Shown: positions 43,221-53,233, counted from the first letter of the stretch. The stretch is 64,000 nt of DNA from Phocaeicola salanitronis DSM 18170 (GCF_000190575.1 NC_015164.1:3868001-3932000); one strand, 5' to 3'. Program-made: numbers and translations. The notes: a model not told the origin generated them from the letters alone.

Positions 43221-43781
43221 TTATTGGAGTTTGTTTACGCCATATACGTGTCTATATATTTCATCCCTTATTTGAGAAAAGCAAGTGTCAATTTCTTCTC
43301 TTCCTGCATACATAAGGTAAAGGGGGACTTCTTTTCCTCCTTTTCTGTAGGCAGGTTGAATGTAGTCTTGCAAGCAGAGAGAAAAACCGCATCGCTGGTA
43401 GAAGCCAATCCGGCGTTTGCTCATTTCATTTTCAGGTCTTTCTACTTCTAAGACGATGGGATTGTCGGCAAACTGCTTTTTCAATTCTTCCATGATGTGT
43501 TTGCCATATCCCTTGTTGCGGACTTCAGGAGAAGTTGCCAAGTGTTCTGCATAATAAAATCCATTTAGTTTCCATAGAGTGATGAATCCGATAAGTTGAT
43601 TCTCTTCTGTTTCATTTTTATTTTCTTCAATGAGATAACAAAAGAATGAAGCGTTATGGTCTGTATTGTTGCGTTGCTCCGCATCGTCTCTTCTTTCCTC
43701 TAACGGAAAGGATTGATGAAGCAGCTTTTCGACAAAAACGTATTGCGGATGTCTGGTGTTAATACGGGTAAATGTAAGCAT
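43221..43781 (-). CDS. GNAT-family N-acetyltransferase
   Basis: A 186-aa acetyl-CoA-dependent acyltransferase. Motif A is EHLATSPEVRNKGYGKHIMEEL (split: RNKGYG at ~93-98 is the acetyl-CoA pyrophosphate loop), preceded by the beta strands FITLWKLNGFYYAEH, with RIGFYQRCGF (~123-132) typical of motif B. The acceptor substrate is unknown. It lies 12 nt after the M64 peptidase gene. Confidence 0.9.
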   Translation of the reverse strand: MLTFTRINTRHPQYVFVEKLLHQSFPLEERRDDAEQRNNTDHNASFFCYLIEENKNETEENQLIGFITLWKLNGFYYAEHLATSPEVRNKGYGKHIMEELKKQFADNPIVLEVERPENEMSKRRIGFYQRCGFSLCLQDYIQPAYRKGGKEVPLYLMYAGREEIDTCFSQIRDEIYRHVYGVNKLQ

Positions 43782-43793
43782 AATGATATGTTT

Positions 43794-45083
43794 TTATTCG
43801 GTGTAAAAAAGAATTAATTTCTCAAGTGCTCTTTCGCATACGGGACAGAAACGAGGTGCTTCGTTTATTTTCATTCTGCACTCGCTGGCAGGACGGTAGA
43901 TGCCTTTTAAGGTATAACCTCCTCCTTCGTATACGCCGACTTTTGTGTAAATGGTGGTTGAATCAGTTTCTACAGGCGTCGGTATGGGAGTGTTTTCGGG
44001 AACTAAATCTTTCCATTTGCTGTCAAAATTCACTAAAGTTGTGATGTTAGGTTCCCAAGGTTCTACGGAATACGGATAGAGTGGGCTGGGGGCTGTATCA
44101 TAAGCATACTCATCGGCAAGGCCGCCAAAACTGTGCCCAAACTCGTGTACAACCACAGGCTTGAACATTTGGTGGTGAGCTGTTGTCAATAAGTAGGCAT
44201 TGAATATGCCTCCGCCTCCGTATGTATCGGTATTTGCCAATATAATGATGTGTTCGTAAGGAATGCCAGCCAGCCAATTATGCATGGCTTTCACTGAGCG
44301 GGTTGTCAGGTAGCGGTCGGAGTAAAACGTGTCGAAATGGGAATTTACAGCTGTGTTTTTCCAGTCTTTGTTTCTTGGGATGCTCACTCCGCTATCTTGT
44401 GATACGGACTCTACTGCTACGATATTAAATCGGTTTTTCATGTGCTTAAATGGTTCATGATTGAAAATTGCGTCACAAGCATCTTGGGCATCTTGGTAAA
44501 AAAGAGGCATTTCATTGGCGGTGTATCCCTCTGCCATGATGGCTATGTCGATGCATTCTTCGGGTGTGCCGCTCCGTAGCAGGTATTTGTGCGGCGTTAT
44601 TCGGGTTATTCCCCGTTGGTGGATCAAGATATCTTGTGGGTCAATTTCGTGAGTAAGCGAAGCGCACGGCTTATGGTACGCATTCATCAATTGGATAGTG
44701 ACAACGGCTGTTTTTTTCGGGTAAGGCAATAAGAATGTATTCTCGAAGCCGCGTGTTACGTGTTGCGCTTCTTTTTCTCCTAACCATTCCTGAAATAAGC
44801 TGGAAAAGCTGGTACGGTAAATTACCTTGCCGCTTGCTTTGTCTTTCATTACAATGTTCCCGTTTCCGGCTAAAGGGAACTGGTCAAGTGAATGCCTGCG
44901 TCCTGCCCAGCCTGGAAGCGAAACCAATTCGTCTAAACTGACTGTTTGTTGCTGCGCGTTTCCGTTGAATAAATAATCAATCCGAAGTGTCTGGTCCATG
45001 AAGTAATCATCGAAGTTTTGTGCATTTGCACTTCCGGAAATAAAGATGAAAGCCAATAGGGTTGTTATAATTGTTTTTTTCAT
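43794..45083 (-). CDS. M64-family (IgA-type) metallopeptidase, secreted
   Basis: The frame is open from 45125; the ATG at 45083 gives a signal peptide MKKTIITTLLAFIFISGSANAQ. The 429-aa product has an M64 N-terminal beta domain (~20-150) and the peptidase domain with zinc motif VVHEFGHSFGGLADEYAYD (~315-333). M64 is the family of the Clostridium ramosum IgA peptidase; most members, including those in Bacteroides, have unknown targets. Probably periplasmic or surface. Co-oriented with a GNAT gene. Confidence 0.92.
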   Translation of the reverse strand: MKKTIITTLLAFIFISGSANAQNFDDYFMDQTLRIDYLFNGNAQQQTVSLDELVSLPGWAGRRHSLDQFPLAGNGNIVMKDKASGKVIYRTSFSSLFQEWLGEKEAQHVTRGFENTFLLPYPKKTAVVTIQLMNAYHKPCASLTHEIDPQDILIHQRGITRITPHKYLLRSGTPEECIDIAIMAEGYTANEMPLFYQDAQDACDAIFNHEPFKHMKNRFNIVAVESVSQDSGVSIPRNKDWKNTAVNSHFDTFYSDRYLTTRSVKAMHNWLAGIPYEHIIILANTDTYGGGGIFNAYLLTTAHHQMFKPVVVHEFGHSFGGLADEYAYDTAPSPLYPYSVEPWEPNITTLVNFDSKWKDLVPENTPIPTPVETDSTTIYTKVGVYEGGGYTLKGIYRPASECRMKINEAPRFCPVCERALEKLILFYTE

Positions 45084-45185
45084 AATAGAGTATATTTTTC
45101 CTGCAAAGATAAGATTATCTATCAAATTAATGGTATGTGGACGATAAAAGTTCTATTTTCTATGTGAGTATGGAATAAATATTAC

Positions 45186-45193
45186 TATATTTG
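45186..45193 (+). promoter_or_regulatory. -7 box of the Lrp-type regulator
   Basis: TATATTTG lies 21 nt before the ATG at 45215; a -33 box is not clear. Confidence 0.5.
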
Positions 45194-45214
45194 TATCAAA
45201 TAAAAATGAAATAA

Positions 45215-45694
45215 ATGGGACATCATCAATTAGACAAATTAGACGAACAGATTCTGCGTTTGATAGCAGACAATGCGCGTATTCCGTTTTTGGAAGTTGC
45301 ACGTGCTTGTAATGTATCGGGGGCTGCGATTCATCAGCGCATTCAAAAGCTGACAAATTTAGGCATATTGAAAGGTTCTGAATTTATTGTCGACCCTGAA
45401 AAAATCGGTTATGAGACATGTGCTTATATTGGCTTGTATTTGAAGGACCCAGAACAATTTGATTCTGTTACGGAAGCTTTAAAGGGTATACCGGAAGTCG
45501 TGGAATGTCATTTTACAACCGGACAATACGATTTGTTTATTAAGATTTATGCTAAAAACAATCATCATTTGCTGAATATTATTCATGATAAACTTCAGCC
45601 ATTGGGACTTTCTCGCTCAGAAACAATTATCTCATTCCGTGAGGCAATAAAGCGTCAAATGCCGATACAAGATTTGGTGGATGCCGATGACTGA
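45215..45694 (+). CDS. Lrp/AsnC-family transcriptional regulator
   Basis: A 159-aa regulator with an N-terminal winged helix-turn-helix (LDKLDEQILRLIADNARIPFLEVARACNVSGAAIHQRIQKL across ~5-50) and a C-terminal RAM ligand-binding domain (ETCAYIGLYLKDPEQFD, VVECHFTTGQYDLFIKIYAKN). Such proteins respond to amino acids. No amino-acid gene is adjacent, so targets are unknown. Confidence 0.93.
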   Translation: MGHHQLDKLDEQILRLIADNARIPFLEVARACNVSGAAIHQRIQKLTNLGILKGSEFIVDPEKIGYETCAYIGLYLKDPEQFDSVTEALKGIPEVVECHFTTGQYDLFIKIYAKNNHHLLNIIHDKLQPLGLSRSETIISFREAIKRQMPIQDLVDADD

Positions 45695-45777
45695 TTTATA
45701 GCATGCAGATGACACAGGTTAAACGGGTTTTATATCTGTGTCATTTGTGTGCAATTTTATATCTTGATAAGCCCTTT

Positions 45778-46038
45778 TTATTCATTGATTTCTTCAAAGT
45801 CAACGTACTCTCCTTCGTCTTTATCGAAAATTTTTTTCTTTTTTTGAGATGCACGAGGCTGGTTTTGGAAATCTTCGGAATAGGCAGAATTTTGTGATTG
45901 GGTTTCAGAAGTGGTTGTATGGTTTGTCATTTTGCGTCCGAATCCGAAGATGGAGCGGGCTATTTTAGCCAATAACGCAAAGCCGATAATCAGGATTATC
46001 AGAATGAAGAAAAGTAAGAATCCCAGAATGTGAAACAT
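45778..46038 (-). CDS. DUF4834 family small membrane protein
   Basis: An 86-aa protein with one N-terminal membrane helix (ILGFLLFFILIILIIGFALLA), the family-like ARSIFGFGR, and a charged tail ending EGEYVDFEEI. DUF4834 is confined to Bacteroidetes and has no known function. It lies 18 nt downstream of pssA in a phospholipid operon. Confidence 0.85.
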   Translation of the reverse strand: MFHILGFLLFFILIILIIGFALLAKIARSIFGFGRKMTNHTTTSETQSQNSAYSEDFQNQPRASQKKKKIFDKDEGEYVDFEEINE

Positions 46039-46056
46039 AGTGTTTGGCTTTTGGAG

Positions 46057-46764
46057 TTATGCTTTTTTTCGGGTTATAAACGACAGTAAGATATACCATA
46101 TTATTACAGCTGCAAATCCGCTTAACCGGAAAATCAGGAACAAGGGGATGCAGACGATTAAAAATATATAGGTAATCCGGTTATGTTTCCATGACAAATC
46201 TTTGAATTTTAATGAAAACATAGGAAATTCCGCCACTAATAACAAGGACATGATAATTACCAGAACGAGCAGATAAAGTGCATTGAAATAGGAAGAGGTC
46301 AGGAATGCATGTCCGCCTGTTACCAACGAACCCCAAAATAAGGCATTCGCCGGAGTAGGCATTCCGATAAAAGAACTGGTTTGTCGTTCGTCAAGGTTGA
46401 ATTTAGCCAAACGTAATCCGGAGAATACAGCGATAAGGAAGGCTGAATAGGGCAATATCGGGCGCAGGCTTTCCATAAACTCCGGGTAATGCACTTCTTT
46501 AAACAAAGCGAATGCGATGGCAGACGGGGCAAGCCCGAATGTAATGTCGTCTGCCAATGAGTCTAATTCTTTGCCGATAGGTGAAGATACATGGAGCATT
46601 CTCGCAGTCATGCCATCAAAAAAATCAAAGATGGCACCGATTATAATAAAAGTTAAAGCCCATTCGTATTTCCCTTGAAATGCCATGTATGAGGCGATGC
46701 AGCCTGAAAATAGGTTGCAACAAGTAAGTGTGTTCGGAATATTCCGGATAATTGCGTTTGCCAT
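46057..46764 (-). CDS. pssA: CDP-diacylglycerol-serine O-phosphatidyltransferase
   Basis: A 235-aa inner-membrane enzyme that makes phosphatidylserine. The CDP-alcohol phosphotransferase motif DGMTARMLHVSSPIGKELDSLAD (pattern D-G-x2-A-R-x8-G-x3-D-x3-D) is complete at ~49-71. About eight hydrophobic helices follow. psd lies 30 nt upstream, so synthesis and decarboxylation of phosphatidylserine are linked in one operon. Confidence 0.95.
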   Translation of the reverse strand: MANAIIRNIPNTLTCCNLFSGCIASYMAFQGKYEWALTFIIIGAIFDFFDGMTARMLHVSSPIGKELDSLADDITFGLAPSAIAFALFKEVHYPEFMESLRPILPYSAFLIAVFSGLRLAKFNLDERQTSSFIGMPTPANALFWGSLVTGGHAFLTSSYFNALYLLVLVIIMSLLLVAEFPMFSLKFKDLSWKHNRITYIFLIVCIPLFLIFRLSGFAAVIIWYILLSFITRKKA

Positions 46765-46794
46765 TTGCCTATCCTCCTTTTTCTTCCCTGATTG

Positions 46795-47484
46795 TTATTT
46801 CAATTTGGCTATAATGGTCTGGTTGCCAACGGTCTTCTGTCCCATACGTACACATACTTCTGTACCTAAAGGCAGATATACGTCAACGCGTGAACCGAAT
46901 TTAATGAAACCCATGTGTTCGTCAATGTAGCATTCTTCGCCTGCTTCGGCATAAGTCACGATTCGCCGTGCAACGGCGCCTGCTATTTGACGTGCCATGA
47001 CGGTATGTCCTTCCGGAGTTTCAATTACGATGGTAGAACGTTCGTTTTCAGTGCTGGCTTTCGGAAGCCATGCTTTCAGAAAACGTCCGTTTTGGTGCGA
47101 TACGTGTTTTATTTCTCCGTCTACGGGATACCAGTTGGCATGCACATTGGTTATGCTCATAAAAATGGAAATCATTAATCGGCGGTCGTGGAAGTATTCG
47201 TGTTCGTCTACTTCCTCAATTACTACAATCTTACCGTCTGCCGGCGCTACGACTATTTTTTCGGTGTCTTTATTGAATAACCGGATGGGGCAGCGGAAAA
47301 AATTGACCATGAGCGAATACAAAATGATACTGCCAAGTGCTATGATGTAAAAAGGTATTTTGCATTCTACTCCCCAATACAATGCCGTATTAATAATAAG
47401 GAGTAAAATCGCAGCGGTAATCAAGATATGCGTGCCCTCTTGATGCAGTCTTATCTTTTTTATTTTCTTTCTTATTTTATTCAT
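46795..47484 (-). CDS. psd: Phosphatidylserine decarboxylase proenzyme
   Basis: A 229-aa protein, the short Psd type, with two membrane helices near the N-terminus ([18 protein letters not shown] and [19 protein letters not shown]) and the core [15 protein letters not shown] (~80). The self-cleavage site is GS in [17 protein letters not shown] (~195-211); the serine becomes the pyruvoyl group. Product: phosphatidylethanolamine. First gene of psd-pssA-DUF4834. Confidence 0.95.
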   Translation of the reverse strand: MNKIRKKIKKIRLHQEGTHILITAAILLLIINTALYWGVECKIPFYIIALGSIILYSLMVNFFRCPIRLFNKDTEKIVVAPADGKIVVIEEVDEHEYFHDRRLMISIFMSITNVHANWYPVDGEIKHVSHQNGRFLKAWLPKASTENERSTIVIETPEGHTVMARQIAGAVARRIVTYAEAGEECYIDEHMGFIKFGSRVDVYLPLGTEVCVRMGQKTVGNQTIIAKLK

Positions 47485-47623
47485 CTTGCCAATAATGTAG
47501 TCCGCATTTTTTTATCATGCAAAAATATAGTTAATTTGTCTACCCTGCAAGTAAACAGGGTTCAGAAATTAAGGTCTCCAATCTTTTTTATGAAAAAAAC
47601 AACTTTTCTTTTGCTTAAAAGCC

Positions 47624-47654
47624 TTGTTTCTTCCCGTAAACCTCGGTATCTTTG
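47624..47654 (+). promoter_or_regulatory. Promoter of dnaE
   Basis: TTG (47624-47626), a 20-bp spacer and TATCTTTG (47647-47654), 28 nt before the dnaE ATG. Confidence 0.7.
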
Positions 47655-47682
47655 ATGCCTGATTAAAAATCATAACCGAATT

Positions 47683-50600
47683 ATGCAAGATTTTGTTCAT
47701 TTACATGTTCATACGCAATATTCCATTTTGGATGGTCAGGCTTCCATATCCCGCTTGGTAGACAAAGCCATGGCAAACGGGATGAAGGGGATAGCCATAA
47801 CCGACCATGGAGATATGTTTGGCATTAAGGAATTCTTCAATTATGTGAATAAGAAGAATGGAGGTACAAACGGCGAAATTAAAGATTTGAAGAAAAAGGT
47901 TGCTGCTTTGGAAAGTGGCAAGGTAGAATCAGAAAATCCGGAAGCGGACATCGCTGCTTGTAAGGAGCAAATAGAAGTTGCCAAAAAGAAATTGTTTAAG
48001 CCGATTATAGGATGCGAAATGTACGTTGCCCGTAATCGTTTGACAGATAAAAACGGGAAACCGGACCAAGGCGGATACCATTTAATTGTGTTGGCTAAAA
48101 ACCTGAAGGGATATCACAACCTGATAAAGTTGGTTTCAAAAGCTTGGACACAAGGATTCTATATGCGTCCGCGTACCGATCGGGCAGAGTTGGAAAAATA
48201 TCATGAAGGCTTGATTGTCTGTTCGGCATGTTTGGGAGGAGAGGTGCCGAGACGCATTACGGCAGGGCAGTTTGCTGAGGCGGAAGAAGCGATTCAATGG
48301 TATAAGAATTTGTTTGGCGAAGATTATTATCTGGAGCTTCAACGCCATAAGGCTACGGTGCCGCGTGCGAATCACGAGACATATAAGTTGCAGGAAGTGG
48401 TGAATAAGAAGTTGATTGAATATGCGCGGAAATATGATATCAAGCTGGTTTGCACGAACGATGTACATTTTGTAGACGAAGAAAATGCGGAAGCGCATGA
48501 CCGTCTGATTTGTTTGAGTACAAGTAAGGATTTGGATGATCCGAACCGTATGTTGTACACAAAGCAAGAATGGATGAAGACGCGTGAGGAAATGAACGCC
48601 ATATTCAGTGATGTGCCCGAAGCGTTGGTGAATACGTGCGAAGTCTGCGATAAGGTTGAGTTTTATTCCATAGACCATGCGCCGATTATGCCTACGTTCT
48701 CTATTCCGGAAGAATTTGGGACAGAGGAGGAATACCGCAAGCGATATTCCGAAAAAGACTTGTTTGATGAGTTTACACAAGATGAAAACGGGAACGTGGT
48801 GATGAGTGAAGCCGATGCGAAGGCGAAAATAGAGCGTCTGGGCGGTTACGAAAAATTATACCGTATTAAGTTGGAGGCCGATTATTTGGCTAAACTGGCT
48901 TATGAAGGTGCCCGTCGGAGATATGGAGCCGATTTGACCGACGAGGTAAAAGAACGCATAAAGTTCGAGTTGCATATCATGAAGACCATGGGTTTCCCGG
49001 GTTATTTTTTGATTGTGCAGGATTTTATAGCTGCAGCCCGTAACCAATTGGATGTGTCTGTCGGTCCCGGACGTGGTTCGGCGGCAGGGTCGGCTGTAGC
49101 TTATTGTTTGGGAATTACACAGATAGACCCTATTAAATACGATTTGCTTTTTGAGCGTTTTTTGAATCCTGACCGTATTTCTTTGCCGGATATTGACGTC
49201 GATTTTGATGATGACGGACGTGGAAGGGTGCTGAACTGGGTAACCGAAAAATACGGGCAAGAGAAAGTCGCGCACATCATTACTTACGGTACGATGGCTA
49301 CCAAATTGGCGATTAAAGATGTAGCGCGTGTCCAAAAGCTGCCTCTCTCAGAGTCGGATCGCTTGTGTAAGCTGATTCCGGATAAGATACCTGATAAAAA
49401 GTTGAATTTGCCTAATGCCATAGCTTATGTGCCGGAACTGCAGGCGGCAGAAGTTTCTTCCGATCCGGTATTGCGCGATACGATTAAGTATGCGAAGATG
49501 TTGGAAGGGAATGTCCGTAATACCGGTGTGCATGCCTGCGGAACGATTATTTGCCGGGATGACATTACCGATTGGGTGCCTGTCAGCACCGCGGATGATA
49601 AGGAAACCGGCGAAAAGATGCTGGTTACCCAGTACGAAGGTTCGGTTATCGAGGAGACCGGTTTGATAAAGATGGACTTTTTAGGGTTGAAAACCTTGTC
49701 CATTATTAAAGAGGCGATTGAAAATATCCGCCATAGCAAAGGCATTGAATTGAATATTGACGAGATTCCCATTGACGACCCGGCTACGTACCAGTTGTAT
49801 GGGGAAGGGCAGACCATTGGTACGTTCCAGTTCGAATCGGCAGGTATGCAGAAATACCTGCGCGAACTTGAGCCTTCTACTTTCGAGGACTTGATTGCCA
49901 TGAATGCCCTTTATCGTCCGGGGCCTATGGACTATATACCGGATTTCATTGACCGTAAACATGGCCGTAAGCCGATTGAATATGACATTCCGATTATGGA
50001 AAAATATTTGAAGGATACGTATGGGATTACGGTTTATCAGGAGCAAGTGATGTTGCTCTCTCGTTTGCTTGCAGACTTTACCCGAGGCGAATCAGACGCC
50101 TTGCGTAAAGCGATGGGTAAGAAGTTGCGGGATAAATTGGACCACATGAAGCCGAAATTTATTGAAGGCGGGAAGAAGAACGGACACGATCCGAAAACGC
50201 TTGAGAAGATTTGGGCGGATTGGGAGAAATTTGCATCGTATGCTTTTAATAAGTCACATGCTACATGCTATTCATGGGTGGCTTATCAAACAGCTTACCT
50301 GAAGGCGAACTATCCTTCGGAATACATGGCGGCTACCATGAGCCGGAACGTTTCCAATATCACTGAAATCACGAAGTTGATGGATGAATGCAAGGCAATG
50401 GGAATAAGGGTGTTAGGACCGGATGTGAACGAGAGTAGCATGAAATTCTCGGTAAACTACCATGGGGATATCCGTTTTGGGTTAGGTGCCATTAAAGGTG
50501 TGGGCGAGTCGGCTGTGCAAAGTATTTTGGTGGAACGGGAAAAGAACGGAGTTTTCAAGAACATCTTTGACTTTGTGCAACGGGTGAATCTGTCTGCATG

Positions 50601-51480
50601 CAATCGGAAGAACATTGAAAATTTGGCACTGGCTGGCGGATTTGATAGCTTTTCCGGCATCAAGCGGGAGGATTTCTTTGTAAAAAATGCAAAAGACGAG
50701 ACCTTTGTCGAGATATTGGTGCGGTATGGAAACCGTTATCAGGTAGATAAAGCCGCTGCGGTTAATTCGTTGTTTGGCGGAGAACAGGCGGTAGAGATTG
50801 CAACTCCGGAAATCGTCCATGCTCCGGCTTGGAGTGATTTGGAACGTCTGAATAAGGAACGTGAATTGGTCGGCATTTATCTTTCTGCCCATCCGCTGGA
50901 CGAATACGCCGTTATATTAGAAAATGTATGTAATGCGCGGATGAGTCAGTTGGCGGATTTGACACCCTTGCAGAATCATGATTTGACTTTGGGAGGGGTT
51001 GTTACAGGGGTGCGCGAAGGATACACACGTACCGGAAAGCCATACGGTGTCGCCAAGCTGGAAGATTATTCCGGTACAGCCGACTTTGCTTTCTTTGGAA
51101 ATGATTGGGTGGACAAGAAGAATTTCTTTAGCGAAGGCATGTTCTTGTTTATGAAAGGGAAATGTCAGCCTAAGCAATGGAAACCCGATGAATGGGAAGT
51201 AAAAATCAATACGATTGAACTTTTGCCTGAGGTGAAAGACCGGTTGATAGAAAAGATTACGGTCACTATGCCGCTTTCTGTAATTAACGATGAAATGATA
51301 ATGGAGTTGGGCTCCATGGTGAAAGATAATCCGGGAAACACAGAACTGTTTTTCCTGATTCGGGATGAAGACGGGCAGATGTATGTCAACCTGATGTCGC
51401 GTACATTAAAGATTTCAGTTCACAAAGATTTGGTAAATTATTTAAAAAACCAGCCATTGTTGGACTATAAAATAAATTAG
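47683..51480 (+). CDS. dnaE: DNA polymerase III alpha subunit
   Basis: A 1265-aa replicative polymerase. The PHP domain opens the protein (FVHLHVHTQYSILDGQAS, then AITDHGDMFG). The polymerase core includes SVGPGRGSAAGSAVAYCLG (~465-483), PDIDVDFDDDGRG with catalytic Asp residues (~505-517), NALYRPGPMDYIPDF (~744-758) and the finger region through SHATCYSWVAYQTAYLKA (~865). A helix-hairpin-helix region and an OB fold (GGVVTGVREGYTRTGKPYG, ~1107) follow. A long insert near residues 75-115 within PHP is rich in Lys/Glu. Full length. Confidence 0.97.
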   Translation: MQDFVHLHVHTQYSILDGQASISRLVDKAMANGMKGIAITDHGDMFGIKEFFNYVNKKNGGTNGEIKDLKKKVAALESGKVESENPEADIAACKEQIEVAKKKLFKPIIGCEMYVARNRLTDKNGKPDQGGYHLIVLAKNLKGYHNLIKLVSKAWTQGFYMRPRTDRAELEKYHEGLIVCSACLGGEVPRRITAGQFAEAEEAIQWYKNLFGEDYYLELQRHKATVPRANHETYKLQEVVNKKLIEYARKYDIKLVCTNDVHFVDEENAEAHDRLICLSTSKDLDDPNRMLYTKQEWMKTREEMNAIFSDVPEALVNTCEVCDKVEFYSIDHAPIMPTFSIPEEFGTEEEYRKRYSEKDLFDEFTQDENGNVVMSEADAKAKIERLGGYEKLYRIKLEADYLAKLAYEGARRRYGADLTDEVKERIKFELHIMKTMGFPGYFLIVQDFIAAARNQLDVSVGPGRGSAAGSAVAYCLGITQIDPIKYDLLFERFLNPDRISLPDIDVDFDDDGRGRVLNWVTEKYGQEKVAHIITYGTMATKLAIKDVARVQKLPLSESDRLCKLIPDKIPDKKLNLPNAIAYVPELQAAEVSSDPVLRDTIKYAKMLEGNVRNTGVHACGTIICRDDITDWVPVSTADDKETGEKMLVTQYEGSVIEETGLIKMDFLGLKTLSIIKEAIENIRHSKGIELNIDEIPIDDPATYQLYGEGQTIGTFQFESAGMQKYLRELEPSTFEDLIAMNALYRPGPMDYIPDFIDRKHGRKPIEYDIPIMEKYLKDTYGITVYQEQVMLLSRLLADFTRGESDALRKAMGKKLRDKLDHMKPKFIEGGKKNGHDPKTLEKIWADWEKFASYAFNKSHATCYSWVAYQTAYLKANYPSEYMAATMSRNVSNITEITKLMDECKAMGIRVLGPDVNESSMKFSVNYHGDIRFGLGAIKGVGESAVQSILVEREKNGVFKNIFDFVQRVNLSACNRKNIENLALAGGFDSFSGIKREDFFVKNAKDETFVEILVRYGNRYQVDKAAAVNSLFGGEQAVEIATPEIVHAPAWSDLERLNKERELVGIYLSAHPLDEYAVILENVCNARMSQLADLTPLQNHDLTLGGVVTGVREGYTRTGKPYGVAKLEDYSGTADFAFFGNDWVDKKNFFSEGMFLFMKGKCQPKQWKPDEWEVKINTIELLPEVKDRLIEKITVTMPLSVINDEMIMELGSMVKDNPGNTELFFLIRDEDGQMYVNLMSRTLKISVHKDLVNYLKNQPLLDYKIN

Positions 51481-51491
51481 TATTATATTTG
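51460..51491 (+). promoter_or_regulatory. Promoter of trxA
   Basis: TTG (51460-51462, inside the dnaE 3' end), a 21-bp spacer and TATATTTG (51484-51491), 34 nt before the trxA ATG. Confidence 0.6.
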
Positions 51492-51524
51492 CGATTATAA
51501 TTTGTAAACGAAAAATGCAAGATT

Positions 51525-51839
51525 ATGGCACTGACTATTAAAGATGACAATTTTGAAGCTATTGTAGCTGAAGGAAAACCTGTAGTATTGGACTTTTGGG
51601 CAACTTGGTGCGGTCCTTGTCGGCAAATCGCTCCTTATATTGAAGACCTGGCGGAAGAATATAAGGATAAAGTGAATATCGGGAAATGCGATGTGGACGA
51701 AAATGCCGACCTGCCCGCTCAGTTCGGAGTACGCAATATCCCGACTGTACTTTTCATTAAAAACGGAGAAGTGGTTGACAAACAGGTCGGAGCTACTACA
51801 AAAGCGGCTTTGCAGGCGAAAATTGAAGCTTTACTGTAA
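51525..51839 (+). CDS. trxA: Thioredoxin
   Basis: A 104-aa cytoplasmic protein-disulfide reductant. Active site WCGPC at ~29-33 within [18 protein letters not shown], the cis-proline in [13 protein letters not shown] (~66-78) and the terminal [17 protein letters not shown] are canonical. Own promoter at 51460-51491. Confidence 0.97.
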   Translation: MALTIKDDNFEAIVAEGKPVVLDFWATWCGPCRQIAPYIEDLAEEYKDKVNIGKCDVDENADLPAQFGVRNIPTVLFIKNGEVVDKQVGATTKAALQAKIEALL

Positions 51840-51879
51840 ATATCAGGTAACTTCATAATTAGCTTATGATGATGAAAAC

Positions 51880-51935
51880 TCACCACAGAGGCGCACAGAG
51901 TCTTTAAAAATTCCCGTAGTGATACTCTGTGGTGA
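51880..51935. terminator. Hairpin after trxA
   Basis: TCACCACAGAG (51880-51890) and CTCTGTGGTGA (51925-51935) are perfect 11-bp complements with a 34-nt loop. The sequence is related to the hairpin at 17195-17256. Confidence 0.55.
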
Positions 51936-51986
51936 AATATCATTAATTTTGTAACACATAATCATTAATCTTAAAGTGACTGAACT

Positions 51987-52322
51987 ATGGGAATGGATGA
52001 CGATTTCTTATTGGAAGATGAAGACGATGAAAAGACCATCGAATTCATTAAAAATTATTTGCCTCAAGATTTGAAAGGCAGATTTTCAGATGATGAACTG
52101 TATTATATGCTTGATTTGATAGTAGATTATTATACAACCAGCGGTTGTCTTGATGCTCAGCCCGATGAGGAAGGATACATTAACATCGACCAGGATGAAA
52201 TTGTAAATTACATAGTCGGCGAAGCAAAGAAAGATGGTATGGGACCTTTCGACCCTGATGATGTCTTTTTCGTTGTGCAGGGCGAAATGGAATATGGCAA
52301 TTCGTTGGGCGAAGTTGAGTAG
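51987..52322 (+). CDS. Acidic conserved hypothetical protein
   Basis: A 111-aa very acidic protein (start GMDDDFLLEDEDDEKTIEFI; many Asp/Glu throughout, few Lys). It is predicted soluble and mostly helical, with NYLPQDLKGRFSDDELYYML and a Pro-rich GPFDPDDVFFVVQGEMEYG near the end. I do not recognise a named domain. Similar proteins are, I believe, conserved in Bacteroidetes near trxA. It ends in a strong terminator. Confidence 0.75.
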   Translation: MGMDDDFLLEDEDDEKTIEFIKNYLPQDLKGRFSDDELYYMLDLIVDYYTTSGCLDAQPDEEGYINIDQDEIVNYIVGEAKKDGMGPFDPDDVFFVVQGEMEYGNSLGEVE

Positions 52323-52352
52323 TCTTTGATACTTGAAGCATATCGGCATGAT

Positions 52353-52395
52353 AAATCCGAGGCGTTCCTGATGAGGGGAAGCCTCGGATTTTTTT
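52353..52395 (+). terminator. Rho-independent terminator
   Basis: AAATCCGAGGC (52353-52363) pairs with GCCTCGGATTT (52381-52391) and is followed by more T residues. Confidence 0.9.
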
Positions 52396-52479
52396 GCGTT
52401 CAATCACCCGGGATTTATATTAACTGTTTTTTTGAGAAAGATGAGGTTGGATGATTGAAGTTGCAAAAGAGAGAATTTA

Positions 52480-52986
52480 TCAGAATCGGTACATTACGGA
52501 AAGTGAGGGCACAAATTGTCCTCCATCTCTGATTTGGTATTTGGCTTCGATGGCAGCTCCCCAATTTTCTGAGAAATTATATTGTCCGCCAACACCGATA
52601 TTCACTCCAAATTTGCCGTCAGAATTACTTATTTTCTCTCCGCCTCCTTCAGCAGTTGCTTTGCCGTGCAGGTAGGTAAGTCCGATAAGGGGGTATACAT
52701 TGTAGCTTTCGCCGCGCAATACATTCCAGTGAAAATCTAAATTGAGGTCCCAATATTTTACATCAGTATTGACAAATCCGTCATCATAACTATCTTTGAA
52801 GTAACGGTTAAACCCTGCTGCTACAGAAAATGGTTCGATGATATCCCATACGACTCTACCTCCTAAAGAAGCTTTTGAGATATCTGTACCATAACCAATA
52901 ACTAAGCCGGCATTCCATTTGTTTTCTTGTGCGAAGCCGATGGTAGCAACAAGTGACATTGCAATAATAAAAAGACTTTTTTTCAT
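52480..52986 (-). CDS. Small outer-membrane beta-barrel protein
   Basis: A 168-aa protein with a Sec signal peptide (MKKSLFIIAMSLVATIGFAQE) and a mature part of alternating beta strands (NAGLVIGYGTDI, YWDLNLDFHWNV, FGVNIGVGGQYNF) ending in the C-terminal aromatic signature SLSVMYRF. Size suggests an 8-strand barrel of the OmpX/OmpA kind. The ligand or role is unknown. It lies next to the 101-bp element copy C. Confidence 0.85.
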   Translation of the reverse strand: MKKSLFIIAMSLVATIGFAQENKWNAGLVIGYGTDISKASLGGRVVWDIIEPFSVAAGFNRYFKDSYDDGFVNTDVKYWDLNLDFHWNVLRGESYNVYPLIGLTYLHGKATAEGGGEKISNSDGKFGVNIGVGGQYNFSENWGAAIEAKYQIRDGGQFVPSLSVMYRF

Positions 52987-53112
52987 AATTTCTGTTTTTT
53001 AAGTTTGTACTTATGTAGTTTACCTCATCGTTGATGTTAAAATGCATAAAAGCTGTTTACCTTTTTTTGCTTTTACTGAAACAAATGTATGTAATTTTTC
53101 AACATGTGGAAG

Positions 53113-53149
53113 AAAAAAAGTGTCCCGTTTCTGAAAATGGGACACTTTT
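53113..53149. terminator. Strong hairpin, usable from both strands
   Basis: AAAAGTGTCCC (ending 53126) pairs with GGGACACTTTT (53139-53149), with A and T runs on both sides. It could end minus-strand transcription from the AraC gene, after about 280 nt of 3' sequence, and it insulates the barrel gene. Confidence 0.7.
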
Positions 53150-53233
53150 ATGCTATTTATAGGGGCAATATGATACGTTTGGAAATGTGGATGCAACAGA
53201 TGAGATGCTTAATTAACTGTATTGCGAGCAGCG

